A stretch of 64,000 bases of DNA, taken from assembly GCA_030147525.1 (NCBI GenBank), contig JASBVF010000006.1, positions 1-64,000 on the forward strand. The letters run 5' to 3'. This document shows positions 16,919 through 26,500 of the stretch, one piece after another. The DNA comes from Bacteroidota bacterium. Lineage in GTDB: Bacteria > Bacteroidota > Bacteroidia > Chitinophagales > Saprospiraceae. The notes under the pieces are model-generated. The model had not been told where the DNA came from, made no database searches, and saw nothing but the letters and a program-made list of their open reading frames with translations. The translations under genes and the position numbers were made by a program. How positions within the stretch are numbered: position 1 is the first letter of the stretch; every line of letters starts with the position of its first letter.

Positions 16919-17698
16919 TTATTGTTTTGACTTAGCCAGGTAGGCTTCAATCTGTGCTTTTACCTGCCGGGCGTCTTCTATCAGACCTTTTTTCCAGTTG
17001 AGGTTGATGTACACAGCAGCTTTCATGAGGCTGATATGCCGGGCAAATTCCTGGACTTCGGGGTCGGCGAAGCCTTTTTCGAAGAAAGTATAGTCAAAGG
17101 GATTGACCTCAATGTTCCACTGGTCGGGAAGGCCTGTTTCAATGAAGGAATTCATATCCAGTTTGGCGTCGATGGATTCGCCCCTGATGTCCATAATGTA
17201 TTGGTTGTTAATCTCCTGGCTGGTGACGACTTTGGAACTTTTGTTATAATATTCCATGATGTCGTACCGAAGGTTGAAGGGCTTGATCAGGTTGAGTTTA
17301 CCGGAGGATTTCATTTCTTCGAATACGGTGTTCTGTGGATTGAAATAATTGATAATTGAACTAAAATACAGGACGTTTTTAAACTTTTTTTGATCGAGGA
17401 AAATGCTGTCGGTGGCAAAAGCCTGTATGAGTTGGGTGTATGCATTCAGATGCATGGTATCTCTGTGCATCCGGTTTTCCAGTTCGTCGATATCTTCCGA
17501 GAGGTTACTGCTGATAGCTGACAGGTAGGTTCGTTCCAGTCGCCGGTTTATTTTATCGTTGTTTTTACTGTCGATTTCGAGTGCCAGCAATATACCGATC
17601 ACCAGGAGTATGATTTCGCCGATGGCATAAAGTAGATAGCGGCTAAACATATTCCGGGTGAGCAGCTGATTCTTTATTTTTCGGAAGAAATGTAACAT
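16919..17698 (-). CDS. DUF6090 family membrane protein
   Basis: The 259-residue protein has a basic lead, the family signature FSRYLLYAIGEIILLVIGIL (about 18-37) forming one membrane segment, then ALEIDSKNN. A long helical region of about 215 residues with no further membrane segment follows. This is the DUF6090 layout, frequent in marine Bacteroidota, with no known function. The soluble part is probably periplasmic or cytoplasmic depending on topology, which I cannot decide. No operon partner is evident; the next gene upstream is 287 bp away. Confidence 0.85.
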   Translation of the reverse strand: MLHFFRKIKNQLLTRNMFSRYLLYAIGEIILLVIGILLALEIDSKNNDKINRRLERTYLSAISSNLSEDIDELENRMHRDTMHLNAYTQLIQAFATDSIFLDQKKFKNVLYFSSIINYFNPQNTVFEEMKSSGKLNLIKPFNLRYDIMEYYNKSSKVVTSQEINNQYIMDIRGESIDAKLDMNSFIETGLPDQWNIEVNPFDYTFFEKGFADPEVQEFARHISLMKAAVYINLNWKKGLIEDARQVKAQIEAYLAKSKQ

Positions 17699-17984
17699 AG
17701 CATCCGTTTTTTGTGTCCACAGTAAGTGGTTTACGAGTTGTACATTGTCTCAAAAGGCTGATTTTATTAGTGGTTTGCGTATAACTGAAGGTAAACTGCC
17801 GGCGTCTGCGACCTTGTAACAAATCTCCTTCAGATAAGAGCTCACCGGGTTGGAGGTGTCCCAATTTATAGATTTTAGTTAAACTGTACAAAGTTTTATG
17901 CGGTGCACAGGGGCCGGCGCCTGTTCTTCCCGGGAATACCGGACCTTGATCGACCGGTGTGTAGCAGGCACTGCCGTTCAGGCT

Positions 17985-18677
17985 TCACACCTGCCGTCCG
18001 CCCCGCAGTAAAAGCCAGACGGTGAAGGACAGTTCCCCGACAACTCCGGGCAAAACGACGACGGTGGTGAATATGTCTTTGTACTGTTCATAATCGGCGA
18101 GCATAAACTGGGCGAAGCTGTCGGTGAGATAGCCTGCGCCGGCAATAAAAAGGAGAATGCCGATGAAACGTGGGATATAGCTGGTGCGCAGCGTAAGTGC
18201 GCCAAGGGCTATGAGGTGAATACCAAAAAAGAGCAGCCCGATGAGCCAGGTATAGTTAAAAGATGAGAGGGAATGCATGACATGCGCCTGGATGTATTCG
18301 GCAGCGATGGAGGGAGGTGTGCCGGTGACCCATTCAAGCACGCTGAAAAGGTGCATCAGTGCTGCACCAAACAAGACGCAATTGACGAGCCGGAACCATG
18401 CCATGAAAAGGGCCAGTCGCTCTCCGGCAGGTTTCAATAACACATAAAGCGCCCAGGTGAGCACTACATCAAAGGTTACCATGATGATGAAAGCGAGGAT
18501 GCCTAGCCGGAATTGAGCCGTTTGAGCGGTGAGGTTGGCCACGGTTTTTACGGCATCGGCGCTGTCAACCATATTTTCGAGGATGAAAAAATTGGCGTAG
18601 ATACCGGTGATAAAAATGACGAGGTAGCCGGCTCCGGCGATAAGGGCGATTCTTCGCAATGAGTTAGGTGTTCCCAT
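17985..18677 (-). CDS. DUF4386 family membrane protein
   Basis: The 230-residue protein has about six membrane segments. It opens RRIALIAGAGYLVIFITGIY and later has LGALTLRTSYIPRFIGILLF followed by AGAGYLTDSF, which are characteristic of DUF4386. It is an inner-membrane protein of unknown function. The length is normal for the family. The start ATG at 18677 fits the usual MGTPNSLRRIALI-like beginning. Confidence 0.85.
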   Translation of the reverse strand: MGTPNSLRRIALIAGAGYLVIFITGIYANFFILENMVDSADAVKTVANLTAQTAQFRLGILAFIIMVTFDVVLTWALYVLLKPAGERLALFMAWFRLVNCVLFGAALMHLFSVLEWVTGTPPSIAAEYIQAHVMHSLSSFNYTWLIGLLFFGIHLIALGALTLRTSYIPRFIGILLFIAGAGYLTDSFAQFMLADYEQYKDIFTTVVVLPGVVGELSFTVWLLLRGGRQV

Positions 18678-18916
18678 ATTTCCTTTTTGTGCATGCCCGA
18701 TGGCAAATGAACACCAGAACGGCGGATATCCATTTACCTTCGTTTATTAATTTTTCATGAAAGGCCAACACTAAGAAATTTCTTTTGGCGAACCTAATTT
18801 TCTCCTGTAAAATGGGATCTTACGAATAAATTTGGCAGTATGCAGCAGGCGAGCTTGCAGGCAGACCGGCAAACTCGCCTTGTTTTTTTACAGTGCTATT
18901 ATTATACCTCGGGCAA

Positions 18917-19549
18917 TTAAACAGCTTCACCGTTCAATGCCATGGACCGGGCATCCTTAATGGCATTCATGAGATTCATTTTAGTAACTTCCGGAGCGTA
19001 ATCCATCGGCTGTGCGTTGATAAAAGTGATATCGGTAATGCCTGCCAGACCAAATATGGATCTCAGATAGGGTTCCTGGTAATCGAATTGATGCATATAG
19101 TTGCCACTGCTGTAGTCGCTTCCCCGTGTTGTTATACAAAACATCTTTTTATTTTTCGCCAGCCCCTCGACACCTTCGGGAGTAAACTTGAAAAGAACAC
19201 CAGCCTGCATGACGATGTCAATGTAATGTTTCAGTTTGTAGGGTATGGAAAAATTCCACATCGGGCTGGAAATCAGATAATAATCGTAGGAAAGGAATTC
19301 CGTTGAGTATTTCATCACCTCCTCCCAATCATATTGAGCCTGTTCGCTCAGCGATCCGCCACTCATCAGCACGTATTTGGCGTCCGTAATTTCGCCTGAT
19401 ACTTTTGGCAATTCTACCTTGAAAAGGTCGAGCGTATCAACCACCAGGCCGGGATGTTTTACCTTTTCAGAGTTAAGGAATTCATTTGAAATCTGGAGCG
19501 TCCTTGATTTCTCGAGTCTTGGTGTGGCAATAATGTGAAGAAGTTTCAT
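18917..19549 (-). CDS. azoR: FMN-dependent NADH-azoreductase
   Basis: The 210-residue flavodoxin-fold protein begins KLLHIIATPRLEKSRTLQIS, the phosphate-binding loop region for FMN. It carries SSPMWNFSIPYKLKHYIDIV (about 94-113), the most diagnostic azoreductase motif, and then ITTRGSDYSSG. It would reduce quinones and azo compounds with NADH in the cytosol. The loop reads ATPRLEKSRT where many family members have SPR...S. It is a single-gene unit. Confidence 0.9.
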   Translation of the reverse strand: MKLLHIIATPRLEKSRTLQISNEFLNSEKVKHPGLVVDTLDLFKVELPKVSGEITDAKYVLMSGGSLSEQAQYDWEEVMKYSTEFLSYDYYLISSPMWNFSIPYKLKHYIDIVMQAGVLFKFTPEGVEGLAKNKKMFCITTRGSDYSSGNYMHQFDYQEPYLRSIFGLAGITDITFINAQPMDYAPEVTKMNLMNAIKDARSMALNGEAV

Positions 19550-20060
19550 AAGCTTAACTGTTTGTTTAGGTGAAATAATTGGAACAGATGCACCGGGCGT
19601 TTAGCCGATATTATAGATGGTCGCATGAAGGTTGATTAAGTTGATAAGGGTTGATCCTACTTCAAACTCTTATCAACTTTTAATGCGTTTACCTATAAGT
19701 CCAGTTCAGCCTTTAATTTCAGTATGGGCATTATTTTCTCAGGCGATCATTGATCTGCCGGATAGTCCCTGTTCTATTTATCACAATATTTTTAGGCTGG
19801 CGGGTATCAAGCGTGCTGACTGGCCAATATCTTTGTTGCAAAGCTACAGTAGCGATAATGCTGCGGGTATCACATTTTAATGTGAAGCGGTGCAGATGGG
19901 AAAAGGCTTTTTCCTGGTCTGAAGTTAGGGGCCGGCGCTGTGAAACCTGGTGAAAAGTGGACTTAGACCTGCGATAGTTCATAGAAAATGTACCGGTGGC
20001 TCAACCTCACATTTTTGCTAAAACAATTGCTTTACACCTATTTTTATTTTGGCACAAAAA
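19550..20060. other. Intergenic region without a supported gene
   Basis: This stretch of about 510 bp between azoR and the terminator of the lectin gene has two opposed open frames of about 80 codons (19632-19880 plus and 19731-19982 minus). Neither has recognisable sequence and they largely overlap each other. I see no RNA gene or repeat. Confidence 0.4.
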
Positions 20061-20063
20061 AAA

Positions 20064-20085
20064 CCGGGCACCCTTCGGTGCCCGG
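20064..20085 (-). terminator. Rho-independent terminator of the lectin/TSP3 gene
   Basis: A 9-bp stem CCGGGCACC/GGTGCCCGG with a four-base loop is followed, on the minus strand, by eight T residues. It lies 27 bp beyond the stop codon at 20112. Confidence 0.9.
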
Positions 20086-20111
20086 CATTTCCATCAGTTC
20101 CAATTGAATGG

Positions 20112-23087
20112 TCATCTGGTAATGACCAGCCTCTGCACGACCTTTTGGTCGTTGGTCCTGACACTTACGAAGTAGACGCCGCTCGTGAACCGGCCCTCGG
20201 GGAGGTCGAGGTTCAGGGCGTGTGTATACGCATCAAGTTCCTGCGTCCAGACCGTCCGTCCAAACTTGTCGAGGATGGTCAGGGTGCCGGCTTCATCCAG
20301 GCCATGCAGGTGAACGTTCACCTGATTTTTGGCCGGATTGGGGAATAGTTCCAGTTGAACCGTCTTGAGCTGAGCGGCCGTGCTGATGCTGTTGTTGCCG
20401 GGGGCGATGAGGTTCTGACCGCCCGATGTGCAGTTCGTATTGCCATTGTTGATAGCGTCGATGATGGCCTGGGCCGTACCGACCAGTATGGCATTTTCTG
20501 CTGGTGAAATCTGACTTGGCGTTTTAGCGTTCACTTTATTGATGAAGGCCGTCAGGTTGCCAATGGCCGCATTGTTGTTGCCACTTTGGTACTTGCTCTT
20601 GGCCAGATTTAATTTATTCAGCAGGAAGTTCTCAGTATTGTTCGGCAGATTGAGCGAGACAACGTACGCAGCCAGGGCGTCAATAGCATCGCAAACGCTG
20701 ACTGTAGCATCACATACATCGCCGATTCCATCTACGTCTAAGTCCTCCTGACCTGGATTGGCGTCAGCGGGGCAGTTGTCTACGTCGCCGCAGACTCCGT
20801 CGTTGTCGATGTCGTTGTCCGGGTCGTTCGGGCAATCGTCGCAGAAATCAGGGATCCCATCTGAATCAGCATCGGCGTTGTCGTCACCCCCAGGGCAGAT
20901 GTCATTGCAATCGGCCACGCCATCACCATCGGAGTCATCATCAGCTACGCCGCAACCGCACTGTCCGGGTTCGGTCTTGTTTCCATCTTCGGGACAGAGG
21001 TCATCGCTGTTGGCTACGTATCCTTCAGGTTGGTCGCAGGTGTAACCAGACTGGCTGTCGTTCGGGTCACCGGCACCGTCTCCATCCGTATCGGCATACC
21101 AGGTGGTCGGAACATCGGCTACGCCGCAACCGCAGACGCCTGGGTCGGTCTTGTTCGGGTCGTTCGGGCAACCATCGATGCAATCCTCGGTACCATCGCC
21201 ATCACTGTCGTCATCAGCCACCCCGCAACCACAGGTGCCTGGTTCGGTCTTGTTTCCATCTTCGGGGCAGAGATCATCGCTGTTGGCCACGTAGCCTCCG
21301 GGCTGGTTGCAGGACTGTACTGAGTTAGCGGGGTCGCCGGCGCCGTCTCCGTCCGTGTCGGCATACCAGGTCGTTTGTCCCACAACATCTGGGTCGTCGT
21401 CATCGACGAGGCCGTCGCAGTCGTTGTCCTGTCCGTCACAGACTTCGGTGTTGAATGGATAGTTGTTAGGATCGTTGTCGTCGCAGTCGCCGTCGCAGTC
21501 GGTCACGCCGTCGTTGTCGTTGTCGGTGCAGCAACCTTCGTCTATCAGGCCATTGCAATTGTTATCAATGCCGTCACCGCAGATTTCACCATCTCCACCG
21601 CTCTCTGTACCTATTAGAAAGATGCCATTTTCCAAATAGGTCATGGTATAAGGAGAGGTAACAGTACCAATGCTGCCAGTGAAATTAACGTTCGCACTTC
21701 CGGCATTGAAAATCTGATATTTATCTCCCTCAACAATGCCTGATGCATTCGACAAGTCAAAATTCACGATACCGGAAACGGTGATACTCTTATTGGAGAT
21801 ATTTGAGACTTGATCAAAAGTATTACCAGGGCTACCACCTGGATTTCCGTTACAGGCTACATTACCCCTGCCTGTAATGTCGATATTTATGGTTCCTGTA
21901 AACTCTATCGGATTGATATAGGTACGGAAAACAGATGTATTTCCCGGAATATGTCCTGGTTGTATTGTCCCGCCGACCGGCTGGTTGTTCATCATTGCCA
22001 ATGCTCCTGACCAATAGCTTTTATTGGTAATAATACCATCTGTATTGTCAAGAGAACCATAAACGTAGAATACGCCTTCTCCATAATCAACGGTTCCGTT
22101 ATTGTCAAAGGCGCAAGAGATAGACCATCCATGATATACAACATCAAAGTATCCATTGTTGACGGCAGTACCTACGGAAGCATTCATGCCTTTTGACCAA
22201 CGAGGCGAACTGAATGTACCGTTATTCTCAAACTTTTTGTCAATATAGATATGGGATGTTCCCGGCGCACCGTCTACAAATGTTTCTCCGGCATTAATGG
22301 TCAACCCTTCATAATATCGAACTATACCACCAGGATGGCCATTGTGAACGCAGTCCGCGTTTATGATCACCTCTTTATATGCATAAATGTGTGAACCGGT
22401 TCCCGGGGCATCGGGGCACCAGTTGCCTGCGTTTAAAAAATCATCATCAATCGCTCCGTTGAAAAGGTGTACATCCACCGTAGGATTAATGTTCGGGTCG
22501 CTGTCGTCGCAGTCGTCACCACCGCAGGCAACATCGTCATAGCCGTCGCCGTCGGCATCGTTACAGCTCGCAATTGCATTCGGTACTTCAAGGATGTATT
22601 TACGTGCATCAGTATTCCAGATATCAAACCAGTTAGGGCCTGAAACAAATTTCCAGATTGACCCACCCCGGGGCTGGTTATCATTCGGTTCACCTGGAGC
22701 CCAATCCAAAAAGGTTACGGGGTCTCCATTGGACCATACGAAAGGCCCACTGCCACTATTATCAACCAATCCAATTCTCCAAACATCATTAGGTAGCCAA
22801 CTTTGTATCTGGGTATTTTCAGCAGCATCGTTAATGGCTGCCAGGTGCCCTCCATTAGCTATAGCATCGGCTTCAGCAGCTGCGTAATTAAATGAATTGA
22901 TCGATGTGTAGTAACAATCGTTACCGATTGACCCTAAAGTTGTAAATCCTGCTCCTGATTTGTCAGGACATGTTTGTGCTTGACCGGTCGCATGTAATAA
23001 AAGCAATAAACAGGTAGTAGTGAAAAGGGAAAGAAGAAAATTCCCTTTCCTTAAAAATAGATTGAAATTGAGTTTAGTAAGTGTCAT
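20112..23087 (-). CDS. Secreted C-type lectin / thrombospondin type 3 repeat protein with T9SS sorting domain
   Basis: The 991-residue protein has a signal peptide (about 1-38, ending GQAQ) and a C-type lectin domain (about 45-165: CYYTSINSFNYAAAEADA, WAPGEPNDNQ). A beta-rich middle follows, then MopE-like DGIDNNCNGLIDEGC motifs and Asp-rich thrombospondin type 3 repeats (about 500-790, many DxDxDGxxD calcium sites). A helical FIVAR-like segment precedes the C-terminal sorting domain (VQLELFPNPAKNQVNVHL to VVQRLVITR). It should be exported and anchored on the surface through the type IX system, and may bind sugars and calcium. The ATG at 23087 is chosen over a TTG two codons earlier. The large regulator next to it may control it. 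Confidence 0.92.
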   Translation of the reverse strand: MTLTKLNFNLFLRKGNFLLSLFTTTCLLLLLHATGQAQTCPDKSGAGFTTLGSIGNDCYYTSINSFNYAAAEADAIANGGHLAAINDAAENTQIQSWLPNDVWRIGLVDNSGSGPFVWSNGDPVTFLDWAPGEPNDNQPRGGSIWKFVSGPNWFDIWNTDARKYILEVPNAIASCNDADGDGYDDVACGGDDCDDSDPNINPTVDVHLFNGAIDDDFLNAGNWCPDAPGTGSHIYAYKEVIINADCVHNGHPGGIVRYYEGLTINAGETFVDGAPGTSHIYIDKKFENNGTFSSPRWSKGMNASVGTAVNNGYFDVVYHGWSISCAFDNNGTVDYGEGVFYVYGSLDNTDGIITNKSYWSGALAMMNNQPVGGTIQPGHIPGNTSVFRTYINPIEFTGTINIDITGRGNVACNGNPGGSPGNTFDQVSNISNKSITVSGIVNFDLSNASGIVEGDKYQIFNAGSANVNFTGSIGTVTSPYTMTYLENGIFLIGTESGGDGEICGDGIDNNCNGLIDEGCCTDNDNDGVTDCDGDCDDNDPNNYPFNTEVCDGQDNDCDGLVDDDDPDVVGQTTWYADTDGDGAGDPANSVQSCNQPGGYVANSDDLCPEDGNKTEPGTCGCGVADDDSDGDGTEDCIDGCPNDPNKTDPGVCGCGVADVPTTWYADTDGDGAGDPNDSQSGYTCDQPEGYVANSDDLCPEDGNKTEPGQCGCGVADDDSDGDGVADCNDICPGGDDNADADSDGIPDFCDDCPNDPDNDIDNDGVCGDVDNCPADANPGQEDLDVDGIGDVCDATVSVCDAIDALAAYVVSLNLPNNTENFLLNKLNLAKSKYQSGNNNAAIGNLTAFINKVNAKTPSQISPAENAILVGTAQAIIDAINNGNTNCTSGGQNLIAPGNNSISTAAQLKTVQLELFPNPAKNQVNVHLHGLDEAGTLTILDKFGRTVWTQELDAYTHALNLDLPEGRFTSGVYFVSVRTNDQKVVQRLVITR

Positions 23088-23550
23088 GATCAAATGTTTT
23101 GAATGTTAAAAAATTATCCATTACGTCCGGACCGGGCACGGCACGGCCTGCCCCCCCAACCGCAGGATGGAGTTGAATACGAAAAAATGGCATCAGGGAC
23201 TTATTGCAGTCGTGATGAAGGATAGGTGATGGGGGATGCCTTGTTGTCAGCGAACCTATTGTGGGTTCAAGCGATAACAGGCGAGGCGAGGGAAAAAAAA
23301 GAACTACAAATAACTATTTCTATTAGTCGGTCTGCTTAAAATTGAAGGATGTGTTTCTTATCAAACTTGATAATGCGAAGATGAGGCAAAACGAACCTGA
23401 GAAACCTGCCAAATATAGGGGTCAAAACTGCCCGAGGGGGGACAAAACGGACAAAATAGGGGGTCAAAACTGCCAAGGCTATCGAAAACGCCCGGAAAAG
23501 CAGGTCAGAGTGGGTATGGGTGTCAGCTTTTGAAAGGATAGAAACCTGGC
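23088..23550. other. Intergenic region upstream of the lectin gene
   Basis: This 463-bp region lies between the lectin gene start and the 3' end of the hybrid regulator. It contains a C-rich run near 23150, an A-rich run near 23290 and the spaced GNCAAAAC repeats at 23415-23475. An open frame at 23342-23533 on the plus strand is short and crosses those repeats, so I do not call it. Confidence 0.5.
23415..23475. promoter_or_regulatory. Three direct repeats of G(T/A)CAAAAC spaced about 21 bp
   Basis: The 8-bp motif begins at about 23421, 23441 and 23463. The outer two extend to ATAGGGG(G)TCAAAACTGCC. The spacing of 20 and 22 bp is about two helical turns, as expected for an AraC-type regulator binding one face of DNA. 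The hybrid regulator encoded next door ends in an AraC domain. The role as an operator is inferred. Confidence 0.4.
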
Positions 23551-26500
23551 TCAGGAAAGCATATCGGAAGGGTTGGCGCCAAAACGCTCCCGGAAGAGTT
23601 TGGTGAAATATGGCACATCAGAAAAACCGACGGCCTGGGCGGTCTCTTTGATCGTCTGGTACTGCCCGGCTTCGATGAACTGGCGGGCCTGGTTAAGCCG
23701 GATTTCCCGGAGGTACTGATTAGGCGTCAGCCCGGTAAGTTTTTTCAACTGGCGGTGAAACTGCCGCCCGCTCAAAAGCATTTTTTGCGCAGCAAAATCA
23801 ACGGACAGCCGGCTGTCGTTCAGGTGTTCCAGATATACGTTTTCCAGTTTTTCCAGCCATTCCAGGTCCGCCGCCGCCATGAGGGGTTCTTCACAGGATG
23901 CTTCTTCCTCCCCTGTACTGGAGAAAAAAGCTTTGCGTTCTTCCAGGTTGTTCAGCAGCGTCTCGATGCGGGCCATCAGTTCCTCCTCCACGAAGGGCTT
24001 GGTGAGATAGTCGTCCACCCCGGTACGCAGGGCCCGCAATTTGACCCGCACGTCCGCCCGGGCGGTCAGCATAATGAACGGCAGGTGCCGGAAAGTATCG
24101 CTTGCCTTTACCTTATCCAAAAAGATGAAACCATCCATGACGGGCATCATGAGGTCGGAGATGATTAAGTCAGGAGCGAGGGATGAGGGATGAGGGATGG
24201 AGCGGCCGTTATCCCTCATCCCTCGTCCCTCATCCCTCAAAATTTCCCAGGCCACCTTCCCGTTTTCGGCAGTGATGACGTGGTAGTCCTCTTCCAGTAG
24301 TATTTGCATGTAGGCGCGGAGTTCTGGATTATCTTCGACGATTAAAACGGTGGGCGATGAGCGGTGGGCACTGGACGGTGGAGTATGAACGATAGACGGC
24401 GTTGCAGAAGAAATTTCAGTCTTGGCATCATTTCCGATGAATGAATTTTCCATTATCTCAGATTCAGTTGATGTTTCCCAGGTACTTCCGTTCACCGTTA
24501 CCCGTTCACCGTCAGGTGCTTTTTTCGGGAACTGGAAATAAAATGTACTGCCTTTCCCCATCTCACTCTCCACCCAGATTTTGCCGCCCAGCAAGCCAGC
24601 CAATTCGCTTGCGAGGGAGAGGCCGATGCCCGTGCCACCCTGCGTGGGCACATCGGCCTGTTTGGATTGGTAAAAGCGGTCGAAAATATGCGGAAGATCT
24701 TCAGGGTGAATGCCGGGGCCGTGATCGGTCACACTAACGATACAGCAGCCGTTGTCCTCTGTGACCTTGAGTTTCACCACACCTCCCAGGGAGGAAAATT
24801 TAATGGCATTAGACAGGAAATTATGAACGATTTTTTCGAATTTATTGGTGTCAAGCAGGAGGTGGAGGTTATGACCGGCCCTGTAATCAAACTCCAGACT
24901 GACCGACTCGCTTGTTCCGTAAGATTTAAACTGGGCCAACAGGGGCTGTAAAAAATCATGGAAGTTAACGGCCTCTTCTTTCACCTCCAACCGGCCCGTT
25001 TCGAGTTTCGATAAATCCAAAATTTCGTTGACCAGTTTGAGCAGGTGCTTGCTGTTGCTGTGCACGAATTCGAGCAGACGTTGTTCCTTGGCCGGGCGAT
25101 TGCTTTCTTTTTTCAAAATGCTGTTCAACGGGCTAATCATCAGTGTGAGCGGGGTGCGCAGTTCGTGGCTCACATTGGCGAAGAAACGGGACTTGAGCTG
25201 CCCCAGCGATTTCAGTTGTTCGGCCTGCTGACGTATTTCCTCGGTCTGCAAGGCTACTTCGGCCTCGAGGTGTTTCTTCTGTCTTTTTAATTGCGACATG
25301 CGGATTCTATAAAAAACCGGCCCGCTGACGAGAAAAACGAACGCACAAAGCACGAGAAACCAGGGCCTGAGATAAAACGGCTTTCGCACCACCAGCCGGA
25401 TGGCCAGTTCATTGGCCGACCATTGCCCGTCGGCACCCTGCCCTCTGATGCGCAGCCGGTGCTCGCCGTAGGGTAACCGGCTCAGACGAATGAAGTTTTC
25501 TTTTTGGTAAACCCAGTTCTTGTCCTGTCCCTCGATTTTATAGGCGTATTGCTGCTTGCCCACATCCTCGTAGGTAAGCAGTCCGAACTCCAGGCGTAAG
25601 AAGGGATCGTTGGGAGCCATCACGATTTTTCCGGTTGATATCAGTTCAGCGGTTTTGTCCATCAGCTGTTTTTCGCTACCAACGAATTGCTGGAAGCCGC
25701 TGATGACCAAGGGGGCGGAATAGGCCGAACTGTCCACCTCAAAATCGTCAGGATGGAAGGCCGTAATGCCGTTCAGCCCACCGAAAAACAGGGTGCCGTC
25801 GTCCGCCTGAAAGTGCGATATCCGGTTGAATTCGTTGTGCGAAATGCCATCCTGCTCCAGATAAGTCTTGACCTGGTGGGTCGCTTTGTCAAATCGCATG
25901 ATGCCGTAGTCGCTCGACAGCCAGAGATTACCACGCCTGTCAGGGTACACAGCGTAAATGACATTATTGGACAATCCGTCCACCTTGGTGAATTGCTGGT
26001 ACTGCCCGGTCCTGGTATCGAAATGGATCAGGCCACCGCCGCTGGTCCCCAACCAGAACGTGCCGTCTGCTTCCTGGTGGGCATGGTACAATTTGTCGGA
26101 CGGTAAATGAAACCGCCCCTTTCCTCCCGACCAATAGCGCTCGACCACTGCAAGGGAGGCCTGTTCGATGCAGAACAATCCGGACTCTGACACTACCCAA
26201 AACTGATCGTCTCCATTTTCAATGAATTGGTAGACATGGCTGAAAAAACTCGAAGTATCTGTCACAAGGCGGGTGTAGCTGAAACGGCCGTTTTCCCAAT
26301 GCCCCACGTACCCCTTCTCTGTTCCCAGCCAAATATTGTCCGGCCCTTTTTCATGATATGACCAAGGATTGCCGGTATAAACGGAAGGGTCGGAAAACCT
26401 TGTTTTCTGGTAGGCAGTGCCCGTAACCTCGGTTTTTACAAAACTGTTTTGGTGAAACGAATAGACGTTGCTTTTGCCTCTGTCCAGCCCCAAAGCATAA

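Noticed and set aside
19632-19982. Two overlapping opposed open frames of about 80 codons
   Set aside because: No recognisable sequence, no promoter box, and each is as plausible as the other.
23342-23533. A 63-residue open frame upstream of the lectin gene
   Set aside because: It consists largely of the spaced GTCAAAAC repeats and their flanks, and has no gene-like composition.
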